Positions 22,148 to 31,292 of a stretch of DNA of 64,000 nt are shown in pieces. Numbering within the stretch: position 1 is the stretch's first letter; the number at the start of each line of letters is the position of its first letter. Made by a program: the position numbers and the translations under genes. Below the pieces are notes generated by a model, which had not been told where the DNA came from, ran no database searches, and saw only the letters and a program-made list of their open reading frames with translations. The DNA is from CAWIJJ01 sp963836405 (lineage in GTDB: Bacteria > Acidobacteriota > Terriglobia > Bryobacterales > Bryobacteraceae), in assembly GCA_963836405.1 (NCBI GenBank), contig CAWIJL010000009.1, positions 62,001 to 126,000 of the forward strand. The letters run 5' to 3'.

Positions 22148-22413
22148 AAGACCGATACGATTTCAGCAAAGGAAAACGGGGCCGGGTTGCCCCGGCGGAA
22201 CCTGAGCCCGAGGGCAAGGTCAGCATAAGCATCCGGCTCGACCAAGACGTTGTGGACCGATTCTTCCGGCTGGCGGAAGCCTCGGGGGGTGCGACCGGGT
22301 ATCAAGCACTCATCAATGCGGCGCTTCGAGAATACCTCGAAGGTAAGTCCCCGCAATTCGAGGACACGCTGCGAAGGATAATTCGCGAAGAACTGAAATC
22401 GAGCGCGGCGTAA
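22144..22413 (+). CDS. brnA: BrnA-type antitoxin (orphan)
   Basis: The 89-residue protein begins MKDRYDFSKGKRGRV, the typical BrnA opening, and has a ribbon-helix-helix region (ISIRLDQDVVDRF then YQALINAALREYL). BrnA neutralises the ribonuclease BrnT and represses its own operon. Here no intact brnT precedes it; only a remnant of the toxin end is left. A GAGG lies seven bases before the ATG. With the toxin gone it could be a harmless leftover, an anti-addiction factor or a free DNA-binding repressor. Confidence 0.8.
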   Translation: MKDRYDFSKGKRGRVAPAEPEPEGKVSISIRLDQDVVDRFFRLAEASGGATGYQALINAALREYLEGKSPQFEDTLRRIIREELKSSAA

Positions 22414-22807
22414 TGGCAGGCAGTCGCCGGATAGTCGAAGAACGGCGGTTTGAGTGTGGGTCCGCCGTAGGCACCAGTGGGACTGGCTACGCAGCTCCCA
22501 CCTTGGCAATTGTTGGCGGAGTATCGTAGCCTGCCTGAGACCCGCCGAGGGTGTTCGTTCCTCGGGGTGCGACGTCATGCCATGCTTTCACGGCCGCTTG
22601 GAAACCGTCGAAAGAGTTCACCGTAATCAGCGGGACGGTTCTGGACCAGTGGCGCACTTAGCCAATGAGCGGGGCCATCGGATTTGAGTTCCGCGCGACG
22701 CGCAGACGGACGGCGGTTCGCCAGAATACCCCCCACTCCTACCACGGAGGTTGGAAATTGCAGATCCACACTCGGCGGTTGATTTCCGGTTTGGACGTCA
22801 CTTGGAC
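22414..22807. other. Intergenic region with no recognisable gene
   Basis: Between brnA and the hairpin downstream of tRNA-Phe no open frame shows a family match, a good ribosome site or a coding-like composition. It may be debris from the same event that removed brnT. Together with brnA and the tRNA it forms a small disturbed zone next to a tRNA gene, a frequent integration site, but no integrase or direct repeat was found. Confidence 0.5.
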
Positions 22808-22840
22808 GCAGTTCGAGATTTCGAGTGATTTTCGAACTGC
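22808..22840 (-). terminator. Hairpin downstream of tRNA-Phe
   Basis: GCAGTTCGA (22808-22816) and TCGAACTGC (22832-22840) form a perfect 9-bp stem with a 15-base loop, 33 bases past the tRNA CCA end. No U-tract follows on the minus strand, so it may be a processing or weak termination signal. Confidence 0.3.
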
Positions 22841-22873
22841 TGGAGTTTCGCTTAACTGCTTTGGTATTTAGGG

Positions 22874-22949
22874 TGGTGGCCAGGGACGGAATCGAACCGC
22901 CGACGCCAGCCTTTTCAGGGCTGCGCTCTACCAGCTGAGCTACCTGGCC
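22874..22949 (-). tRNA. tRNA-Phe (GAA)
   Basis: A full cloverleaf reads on the minus strand: acceptor stem GGCCAGG/CCTGGCC, D-arm with AGCTCAGCTGGTAGAGC, anticodon stem CAGCC/GGCTG around loop CTGAAAA (anticodon GAA), T-arm with GGTTCGATTCC, discriminator A and an encoded CCA at 22876-22874. It lies 25 bases downstream of the fumarase stop and on the same strand. Confidence 0.97.
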
Positions 22950-22974
22950 GGGGAAACTTCAGTTTACCAGCCGG

Positions 22975-24492
<1,518 letters not shown>

Positions 24493-24503
24493 TTTGTCGT
24501 TTC

Positions 24504-25487
24504 CTATTTCAGGCGCACTTCCGCGCGCATTCCCGGACGGATTGCGGGGGTGGTGCTGTTGAACGCCACCACCACCTGGCCGTCCTTGATTTCTTTCACT
24601 TCCCCGGGCATGCCGGAGCTTTGCAGGTCCAGCACCAGCACCGTCACCTGCTGCCCGGGGTAGATGTTCTTGAGCAGATCGGGCTTGGGTTCGACTACCA
24701 CTTCCAACGAGTAGATATCGGTGGCCACGGTGAACATCTGGTCGCCGGCGTCGGCGGCGGGTTTGCCCACTTCGCCCTTGCGGGCCACCAGCATGCCGTC
24801 AACCGGGGACTTCACTTCCGCGTTTTCAAAAGCCTGTTCGATGGATTCGAGCGCCTCGGTCTTTTCGGCCACGCGCTTCTTGGCGGCTTCCACCTGCTGT
24901 TCGGCCTGGCGCACGCCATCCCGCGCGGCGCGCAGGGCGGCGTCCATGATCTGGTAATCCTTAGTGGCGGCATCGAAATCGGCCACCGCTTTCTCGTACA
25001 CGAGGCGCGGGGTGGCGCCGGCGCGGAAAAGCGTGCTCTGGCGGTCCGCCACCTTCTGTGCCTTGTCGAGCGCCGCCCGGGAACGCAGTGCATCGGCCTC
25101 GGCGCGCGACATTTCCATCCGGGCCGTATTCACCGTGGCCTCCGCGCCGGAAACGTCATTTTGCGCTTTTTCGACGGCGAGCGTGGCGTTTTGCCGGTCC
25201 GTCTCGAGCTCACCCGCGCCGATTCTTGCCAGAACCTGGCCCTGAAACACGTCTTCTCCAACGTCCACCGTGAAAGCCTCGATGTCGCCGCTCAAACTCG
25301 AGCCGAACGTCACCACATGCTGAGGCCGTATAAGACCGGTGGGCATATTTTCCAGCGCCTTGGCGAGGGCCGCGCCCGGCTGCACCGGCACCTGGGCCGC
25401 GCGGTGCTTTCCGACCCAAAAGACCCCACCCAGGACGGCGGCGGAAATGACCACGGCAAGCAGGATGACGAGCCAGATCGCGCGCAT
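24504..25487 (-). CDS. HlyD/RND-type membrane-fusion adaptor, without a transporter gene nearby
   Basis: The 327-residue protein has one N-terminal membrane anchor (about residues 4-26), a biotinyl-lipoyl half-motif, a long coiled coil (roughly residues 95-215, rich in Ala, Glu, Gln, Lys), a second lipoyl half (VKSPVDGMLVARKGEVG) and a beta-barrel domain. Such adaptors connect inner-membrane pumps with outer-membrane channels. No ABC, RND or MFS pump or TolC gene is beside it: fumarase is downstream and a CoA-transferase upstream. Its partner must be encoded elsewhere. The nearness to fumarase probably reflects shared transcription rather than function. Confidence 0.85.
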   Translation of the reverse strand: MRAIWLVILLAVVISAAVLGGVFWVGKHRAAQVPVQPGAALAKALENMPTGLIRPQHVVTFGSSLSGDIEAFTVDVGEDVFQGQVLARIGAGELETDRQNATLAVEKAQNDVSGAEATVNTARMEMSRAEADALRSRAALDKAQKVADRQSTLFRAGATPRLVYEKAVADFDAATKDYQIMDAALRAARDGVRQAEQQVEAAKKRVAEKTEALESIEQAFENAEVKSPVDGMLVARKGEVGKPAADAGDQMFTVATDIYSLEVVVEPKPDLLKNIYPGQQVTVLVLDLQSSGMPGEVKEIKDGQVVVAFNSTTPAIRPGMRAEVRLK

Positions 25488-25523
25488 CGTAAGAGCCTAG
25501 ATTAGCACCCGTGCACGCACGCA

Positions 25524-26840
25524 TCAGACCGCAACAGTGGAGCGGTCCGCGCCGAGCAGGCGGCTCGAGGTGGCGAACCGTTCGAGGTCATCGCGGAACC
25601 GCGGATCGGCGATGCGGATCATCGCCTCCGCGCGCTCCCGCAGGCTCTTGCCGTGCAGGTACGCGACGCCGAACTCGGTGATCACGTAATGCACATCGCC
25701 GCGGGAGGTGACCACTCCCGCTCCAGGCCGCAACTGCGGCACGATGCGCGAAACGGCGCCGCTTTTGGCGGTTGATGGCAGCGTGACGATGGGGAGCCCG
25801 CCTTTGGACCGGGCCGCGCCGCGCAGAAAATCGACCTGGCCGCCGATGCCGCTATACGGCGTGTGCCCCATGGAATCGGCGCACACCTGCCCGGTCAGGT
25901 CCACCTCGATGGCCGAGTTCAGGGCCACCATGCGCTCGTTCTGCGCGATCACGAAGGGGTCGTTGGCGTAGGCGGTGCGATGGAATTCGAAGCTGGGATT
26001 GTTGTCGATGAAGTCGAACAGGAGACGCGTGCCGAGCACAAAGCCGGCAATCACTTTCCGCGGATGTATGGTCTTCCGTTCGTTATTGATGACTCCGGCC
26101 TGCATGAGCTCCACCACGCTGTCGGGCACCATTTCCGAGTGGATCCCGAGGTCCTTGTGATCGTGGAGCAGCCCGAGGACGGCTTCGGGGATGCCGCCGA
26201 TGCCGGTCTGGATGGTGGCGCCGTCGGGAATCAAGGGCGCGATGTGGCGCGCGATGGCGCGGTGGATGCCGGAGATTTCGTGGCTGGGATATTCCGACAG
26301 CTCGTGGGACGTTTCGATGAAGCGGTCCACCTGGTTGACGTGGAGAAAGGTGTCGCCCAGCGTGCGCGGCATGCGGTCGTTGATCTCGACAATCACGGAC
26401 CTGGCGCATTGCGCCGCGGTCAGAGAGGCGTCGATACTGGGTCCGAGGCTCATGTAGCCGTAGTTGTCGGGCGGCGTGCATTGCAGCAGGCAGACATCGA
26501 TGGGCAGGTCGCCGGCGGTAAAGAGATCCTCGATCTCGCTCAGGAATATGGGCGTGTAGTCGGCCCGGCCTTCCTGCACGGCCGTGCGCACATTGCCGCC
26601 GATGAAGAGCGCGTTATGCCGGAAATGGCCTTCATACTCCGGCAGGCTGTAATCGGCTATGCCCATGGTTGCCATGTGCAAGACTTCCACCTGCCGCAGG
26701 TCCGGGCCGCGCCGGGTGAGGGCCTTCACCAGTTCCACCGGTTCGGCGCAACCGTTATGAATATAGACGCGCTGCCCGGACTGCACCAGGGAAATGGCCT
26801 CGTCGGCGCCTGTGATCCGGTTTCGATAGTCGCTGGTCAC
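25524..26840 (-). CDS. Acetyl-CoA hydrolase/4-hydroxybutyrate CoA-transferase family protein
   Basis: The 438-residue protein belongs to the family that moves CoA between carboxylic acids through a glutamyl-CoA intermediate. Visible hallmarks are IQTGIGGIPEAVLGLL, the catalytic-Glu region SFEFHRTAYANDP and the C-terminal VITEFGVAYLHGKSLRERA. The start is GTG at 26840: GGAGG is six bases before it and it overlaps the upstream dehydrogenase stop by four bases (GTGA). It is the last gene of a coupled three-gene set. The acyl substrate is unknown; a role with the dehydrogenase in amino-acid or small-acid fermentation is an inference. Confidence 0.9.
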   Translation of the reverse strand: MTSDYRNRITGADEAISLVQSGQRVYIHNGCAEPVELVKALTRRGPDLRQVEVLHMATMGIADYSLPEYEGHFRHNALFIGGNVRTAVQEGRADYTPIFLSEIEDLFTAGDLPIDVCLLQCTPPDNYGYMSLGPSIDASLTAAQCARSVIVEINDRMPRTLGDTFLHVNQVDRFIETSHELSEYPSHEISGIHRAIARHIAPLIPDGATIQTGIGGIPEAVLGLLHDHKDLGIHSEMVPDSVVELMQAGVINNERKTIHPRKVIAGFVLGTRLLFDFIDNNPSFEFHRTAYANDPFVIAQNERMVALNSAIEVDLTGQVCADSMGHTPYSGIGGQVDFLRGAARSKGGLPIVTLPSTAKSGAVSRIVPQLRPGAGVVTSRGDVHYVITEFGVAYLHGKSLRERAEAMIRIADPRFRDDLERFATSSRLLGADRSTVAV

Positions 26841-27901
26841 AGGCGCCTCCCGTTCAGGATGTAGGTTCCGCGCCGCAGGTCCGCGCACCTGTCGAATGCG
26901 GCTTCCATTCCGCTTTCCGCGATGGCTATGAGGTACGGGAGCATGGCCTGGGAGATGGCGACGCTCGATGAGCAGCCCAGGTCGGCGGTGAAGTTAGGTA
27001 CGCAGAAGTGGGTCACGCTTTTGTACACGAAAGTAGGCTCGGCGAGGGTGGTGGGGCGGCTGGTTTCGACGCAGCCTCCCTGGTCGATCGAGACGTCGAT
27101 GATGGCGGAACCCGGTTTCATCTGTTCCACCATGGCCCTGGTTACGACCCGGGCCGAGCGCGTGCCCGCCACCAGCGTGGCGCCGATCACCACGTCGGCG
27201 GTGGCCAGGGCCTCAGCCACAGAGACCTCGTCGGCGAGGCAGGTTTCGACTCCGTTCACATGTTCGATGACGTGGCGCAGGCGGTCCGGATCGCGGTCGA
27301 AAGCGATGACCCTGGCGTTCGCCGCCGCCAGGCCGCGGATGGCGGCGAAGCCGACCGAGCCCGCGCCGATCACCACGACACGCGCCGGGGGCACGCCCGG
27401 GGTTCCGCCCAACAGAATGCCGCGGCCGCCCGAACTCGACCGCAGCAGGTGCGCGGCGATGGGTACCGTCATCTGGCCGGCGATTTCGCTGACGGCCGCC
27501 AGTACCGGCAGCCGGCCGTCCTCCTGCTGGATGATTTCGCAACCGATGGCGGTGAGGCAGCGTTCGGCCAGCCGCTCGAGAAGCGCCCGGTCCGCAACAG
27601 CCATGTGGTAGAACGCCATGACCGCGGTGCGGGGCATGCAGAAGCCGAGCTCCTCAGCGGTGGGCCTGGAGATCTTCGCCAGCAGGTCCACGCGCTGGAT
27701 CACTTCCGCCGGGGAGTACCCGATCTGGGCGCCCGCGGAAAGGTATTCCGGATCGCTGAAACGCGCGCCCTCGCCTGCGCCGCTTTCCACCCAGACGGTG
27801 TGGCCGGCTCCGGCGAGGCGGCGCACGATGGCCGGCGTCAATGCCACCCGGCGGTCGAACGGCCCGCGTTCTTTGATCACCCCGATGTTCATCGGATTCA
27901 T
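26837..27901 (-). CDS. Alanine dehydrogenase/NAD(P) transhydrogenase-alpha-like protein
   Basis: The 354-residue protein has the N-terminal substrate domain (IGVIKERGPFDRRVALTP) and a Rossmann domain with VVVIGAGSVGF. The Lys of LLAKISRP and the His of MAFYHMAV may be the catalytic pair seen in alanine dehydrogenase, which oxidises L-alanine to pyruvate and ammonia. Several otherwise conserved positions differ, so a related amino-acid dehydrogenase is possible. The ATG at 27901 overlaps the upstream TGA (ATGA), and its own stop overlaps the next start (GTGA). An upstream extension of 42 codons lies over the preceding gene and is rejected. Confidence 0.85.
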   Translation of the reverse strand: MNPMNIGVIKERGPFDRRVALTPAIVRRLAGAGHTVWVESGAGEGARFSDPEYLSAGAQIGYSPAEVIQRVDLLAKISRPTAEELGFCMPRTAVMAFYHMAVADRALLERLAERCLTAIGCEIIQQEDGRLPVLAAVSEIAGQMTVPIAAHLLRSSSGGRGILLGGTPGVPPARVVVIGAGSVGFAAIRGLAAANARVIAFDRDPDRLRHVIEHVNGVETCLADEVSVAEALATADVVIGATLVAGTRSARVVTRAMVEQMKPGSAIIDVSIDQGGCVETSRPTTLAEPTFVYKSVTHFCVPNFTADLGCSSSVAISQAMLPYLIAIAESGMEAAFDRCADLRRGTYILNGRRL

Positions 27902-28365
27902 CCCGCCACGGGCGTGAAGATGTCGAGAAGTTGCGCCCGGGTGTCGTGCAGCCGTTCCGCCATGACCCTTAGCATCGCCCGCATGAATACGAAGCCGAAG
28001 GCGAAGTCGGACTCGCAGGCGTGGCAAAGGCGCGCTCCGTCGAAGGCCAGGGCATGTAGCGGCTCGAGCGCCCGCGCCTGAAACTGCTTGTCGGTATTGC
28101 CGGTCACCGAAGACCAGCCGAGCACCTCGCCCGCATACAGCGTCGAAATGCGCACCGGGCGTCCCGGTGAGACCACTTCCAGGGCGACGTTGCCCTCGAT
28201 CAGAACGTAGAAAAGGCTCGAGTGATCGCCCTCGTGAAAGATGAGTTCACCGGGAGCGAAATGCGCTTCGCTGGCCAGGGCTGCCAGGCGCTCAATATGT
28301 TCCGGCCAAAAGGCCTTCGTAAACGGCTGCTGTTGCAAGAGACCACATATCCGGTCGGCCATCAT
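27898..28365 (-). CDS. Stand-alone cyclic-nucleotide-binding-fold protein (Crp-like, no DNA-binding domain)
   Basis: The 155-residue protein has a cNMP-binding beta-roll (about residues 28-125: APGELIFHEGDHSSLFYVLIEG, then GEVLGWSSV) and a C-terminal helix. The helix-turn-helix found in Crp/Fnr proteins is absent. The phosphate-binding cassette lacks the usual Arg, so the ligand may not be cAMP. Start is ATG 28365, with AGAGG just upstream. It leads an operon with the dehydrogenase and CoA-transferase genes, coupled by ATGA, suggesting it regulates or binds those enzymes directly. That role is inference. Confidence 0.8.
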   Translation of the reverse strand: MMADRICGLLQQQPFTKAFWPEHIERLAALASEAHFAPGELIFHEGDHSSLFYVLIEGNVALEVVSPGRPVRISTLYAGEVLGWSSVTGNTDKQFQARALEPLHALAFDGARLCHACESDFAFGFVFMRAMLRVMAERLHDTRAQLLDIFTPVAG

Positions 28366-28399
28366 GCACCTCTTGGGTGTGGTGGAAGCCCACAATCCT

Positions 28400-28428
28400 A
28401 TATTCAGCCCTTTTGGTATGAAATGCAA
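28400..28428 (-). promoter_or_regulatory. Putative promoter of the Crp-like/dehydrogenase/CoA-transferase operon
   Basis: On the minus strand TTGCAT (28428-28423), a 17-base spacer and GAATAT (28405-28400) make a sigma-70-like promoter 35 bases before the ATG. A TGTGA half-site (28432-28436, plus strand) lies just upstream of the -35. Only consensus resemblance supports it. Confidence 0.35.
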
Positions 28429-28483
28429 CGATGTGACACTCGTTGGATTTTTTGGGGAATGACGCTTCCTTGGCGCGGTGCTG

Positions 28484-28515
28484 AAAAAAAAGACCTTACA
28501 GAGCCGTGCGCGTTT
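28484..28515 (-). terminator. Possible terminator after the small coiled-coil gene
   Basis: Past the stop at 28530 the minus-strand transcript contains a GC-rich, weakly self-complementary stretch and then eight Us (A8 on the plus strand, 28484-28491). The stem is imperfect, so this is tentative. Confidence 0.3.
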
Positions 28516-28529
28516 GCCAGCGGTGAGGA

Positions 28530-28781
28530 TTAGAGGACCTGGGGGGTTCCGGATGGTTTTGTTGCAAACTTGGTGGCGCGGGCGGCGAGCAGCACGTCCA
28601 TGATCTCGTCGATTGCGGCTTCCCAGCGCTGCTGGGCAACTTTAAGATCGTGCATGTCGGCCAACAAGGCGGTCAGCGCGGCTTCCTGCGTGGCCAGGCG
28701 CGCGGCCATGCTCTTCCTGGATTCCGGACGCGGTCTGGGTGCCGCCGGCAAGACGACAAGTCTCGGTGCAAATTCGTTCAA
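28530..28781 (-). CDS. Small hypothetical helical protein
   Basis: About 83 residues with a Pro/Arg-rich N-terminal part and a C-terminal half predicted to form one long helix (ATQEALTALLADMHDLKVAQ... to ...DVLLAARATK). No family is recognised. The start is a TTG at 28781 with AGGGAG five bases upstream; a second TTG at 28829 would add 16 residues. It lies between pgi and the Crp-like operon, all on the minus strand. The helical part suggests a protein-protein partner role, which cannot be verified here. Confidence 0.5.
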   Translation of the reverse strand: MNEFAPRLVVLPAAPRPRPESRKSMAARLATQEAALTALLADMHDLKVAQQRWEAAIDEIMDVLLAARATKFATKPSGTPQVL

Positions 28782-28899
28782 GTGGTCTCCCTCTGCTGCA
28801 ATTGTACGGAGAAGGCCACGCTTTTCCAAGAGATCTTCCGGTTGACCGGTAATGGAACTAATTTGATAACCTTCGACAGTTATCTACCAGAGCGCGGAC

Positions 28900-30291
28900 T
28901 CACTTGGCGGCGGCGCGCTTCTTCTCGTAGGCGTCGAACTGGTCGCGGTAGGGTTCGAAGTTTTTCCGCCCCATCAACCCGTAGGTGAGCTTCTTGCCGA
29001 GCTCGACGCCTTCCTGATTGAAAGCGTCGATGTCGAGCAGTTCCCCCATGAACGCGGTTTGGAACTCCATCATCTGAAGGAACGCGCCGAGGTGCTCCTC
29101 GTCGATTCGGCCGAGGGTCACGCTGCAATTGGGCCGGCCGTTTGCCACCATCGCTGCGGCGGTGGAGCGGCGTTCCGCATCGAGCAACTGAGCGAGCGAC
29201 TTGCCGGCGAGCGAATCGAACGCCTCCAGGCCGAGGCGCCGCGCCGGAATCCTGCCGGGCGAGCGGAATTTGTCTACCGCCCAGAAAGTGAACACTTTAT
29301 CGTTGGGTCCTTCGATGTAAAGCTGCACCTGGGAGTGCTGATCCGTTGTGCCCAGCGCCGCCACCGGAGTCTGCCCCGTGTTGACCACCTCACCCTTGCG
29401 ATTGCGGGCTTTGCCGAGCGATTCGGCCCACAGTTGCCGGAACCAGAACGCCGTGCCCCAGAGTTGGTTCGAATACGGAAAGGCCACCTGGATGGGTTTG
29501 GCTTTGCGGGTCCAGATCAGCCAGTGGTAGAGCGACGAACGCAACGCGATATTTTCTCCGAGGTCCGGCAGCCAGCAGGAATGGGTCATCTTGGCGGCGC
29601 CGCCGGTCAGCTTGCGGATGTCGATTCCGATGAGCGCGGCGGGCACCAATCCTACCGGCGACAGCACGCTGAAGCGGCCTCCGACGTTCTCCGGAATGGC
29701 GAATACCTGATATCCTTCCGTGGCGGCGAGGGTGAACAGGTCGCCTTTTCCTTCCGTGGTGACAGCCACGATGCGGCTGGGAGCTTTGCGGCCGATCGCG
29801 TTTTCCAGCCAGTCCAGCACGATCAGAAACGTGGCCACGGTCTCAGCGGTCCCGCCCGACTTTGCAATGACGACGACCAGCGTCTTGCGCGGGTTCATGG
29901 AAGCGAGCGCCGCTTCGGTGAACGACGGGTCCACGTTGTCCAGAACCACCAGGCGAGGATGCCCGGCTGTGAACGGTCCTTGCACCGGATGCGGCCCGCG
30001 CAGGCCGCAATCGAGCGCCCATGCGCCCAGCGCGCTGCCGCCTATGCCGACCACGCAAACCGTATCGTAGCTGCCGCGCGCGGAGGCGGCGAACCGGGTG
30101 ATGCTCTGAACCACATCCTTCTGGAAAGGAAGATGCGGAAAACCGTACTTGCCGTCTTCGCTCTGTTTCTTGAACGATGCGAGCGCCTTGAGGGCTTTGG
30201 ACTGAGAGCGTTCGACCTCGCTGCGCGTGAGTCCGTTCGCTTTACCGACAACGTCGGCCAGCAGGTTCTTCTCGTCGAATTGAATGAGCAT
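28900..30291 (-). CDS. pgi: Glucose-6-phosphate isomerase
   Basis: The enzyme interconverts glucose-6-phosphate and fructose-6-phosphate. The protein (about 463 residues) has two SIS domains: VVGIGGSALGAWAL and VIAKSGGTAETVATF bind the phosphate, and the conserved ENVGGRFSVLSPVGL holds the family signature. The catalytic Glu and His/Lys segments GTTDQHSQVQLYIEGP and the C-terminal FNQEGVELGKK follow the bacterial pattern. Several starts are possible in frame (ATG 30291, ATG 30315, GTG 30333), none with a strong ribosome site. The RDD-protein gene ends 66 bases upstream. Confidence 0.93.
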   Translation of the reverse strand: MLIQFDEKNLLADVVGKANGLTRSEVERSQSKALKALASFKKQSEDGKYGFPHLPFQKDVVQSITRFAASARGSYDTVCVVGIGGSALGAWALDCGLRGPHPVQGPFTAGHPRLVVLDNVDPSFTEAALASMNPRKTLVVVIAKSGGTAETVATFLIVLDWLENAIGRKAPSRIVAVTTEGKGDLFTLAATEGYQVFAIPENVGGRFSVLSPVGLVPAALIGIDIRKLTGGAAKMTHSCWLPDLGENIALRSSLYHWLIWTRKAKPIQVAFPYSNQLWGTAFWFRQLWAESLGKARNRKGEVVNTGQTPVAALGTTDQHSQVQLYIEGPNDKVFTFWAVDKFRSPGRIPARRLGLEAFDSLAGKSLAQLLDAERRSTAAAMVANGRPNCSVTLGRIDEEHLGAFLQMMEFQTAFMGELLDIDAFNQEGVELGKKLTYGLMGRKNFEPYRDQFDAYEKKRAAAK

Positions 30292-30357
30292 GAAATCCGA
30301 TTCTATCGCATACATTTTGCGCGGAACCGGCACGTGCTGGCGAGGCTGAGTGGAATC

Positions 30358-31209
30358 CTAACGGCGGCGGAAAACCTGTTCGTCGGATTCGACGGGCGTG
30401 GGGAATGTGCCTGAGATGTGGTCCTGCCAAGTCAGGTTTTCCTCATCCACCAGCGACCATAGCAGCCCCACGACCGTAATAATGCTCAGGGTGGAACCGA
30501 AGAAGCGCAGGATGCGATTCCGGTGTTCGGGTGGAAAACCGAGGAACGTTACAAGGCGCAACCCCATCCACTGCATGCCCGCGGTGTCGCGGTCCAGGAT
30601 TGTCCAGATCAGCCCGTAGGCGATGCCGAGCAGCGGGAGCATGCCGCCGAACATCAGCACGTTCACGCGATTGGCCAGATAAAATTCCCCGCAGACGAGG
30701 CGAAACACGATGAGGAACAGCGCGTAGGCGCTGAGCACGATTGTCCAATCGTAGGCGGCGGCAAGGGCGCGATGCAGTTTCGTGGCCACGGGCGCGTCGC
30801 AGAAGATGACCGCTTCGACGGTCGTGCCGAGTTGTTTGCGCTTGGGAGGCGCCGCCGGCAGGAAGTCGAGTTTCTCTTGATTCTCCGGTGCGCGGGGACG
30901 CCGGGGCGCCGGTTTCGTGCCCGGCTTGGCGGCGGCAGGGCGGCTTCGAGCGGGGCGGGGCTCGAGGCGCGGCGGCGGTGCGTAGTCTTCGAACGAAATT
31001 ACCTTGGATACGTGGAACAGCGACCCCTGCACCGGACCCGGGAGATTGGCTGAGCGCGCGGACAGCGTCTCGTGTTTTTCGGGCACCGGCGCGAGTTTCG
31101 TCGCCAGCGCTCCGTTGGTACGGAGCAGCGTGTCTTCCGGACGCCGGCCGCAGCGCCAGCACCGGCTTTCACCTGCCGAGTTCCTCGACCCACAAAACGA
31201 ACAAGTCAT
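30358..31209 (-). CDS. RDD-family membrane protein with N-terminal zinc ribbon
   Basis: The 283-residue protein starts with a zinc-ribbon pattern, CSFCGSRN...RCWRCG (residues 3-20), then a Pro/Arg/Lys-rich disordered linker to about residue 125. The C-terminal RDD domain has about three or four membrane segments (LSAYALFLIVFRLVC, VLMFGGMLPLLGIAYGLIW, LSIITVVGLLWSLV) and the expected polar DRDTAGMQWMGLRLV. RDD proteins have been linked to ion transport, but the role is usually unknown. It is divergent from lptD with an 83-base gap. Confidence 0.82.
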   Translation of the reverse strand: MTCSFCGSRNSAGESRCWRCGRRPEDTLLRTNGALATKLAPVPEKHETLSARSANLPGPVQGSLFHVSKVISFEDYAPPPRLEPRPARSRPAAAKPGTKPAPRRPRAPENQEKLDFLPAAPPKRKQLGTTVEAVIFCDAPVATKLHRALAAAYDWTIVLSAYALFLIVFRLVCGEFYLANRVNVLMFGGMLPLLGIAYGLIWTILDRDTAGMQWMGLRLVTFLGFPPEHRNRILRFFGSTLSIITVVGLLWSLVDEENLTWQDHISGTFPTPVESDEQVFRRR

Positions 31210-31292
31210 TGCCCGCTCCAGCGATGTAAATGTGGTAACTTCGCGTCTTGAGGTTTAGCCCGCAAAGCTCTCTCCCGTTTTCTACCACAGGG

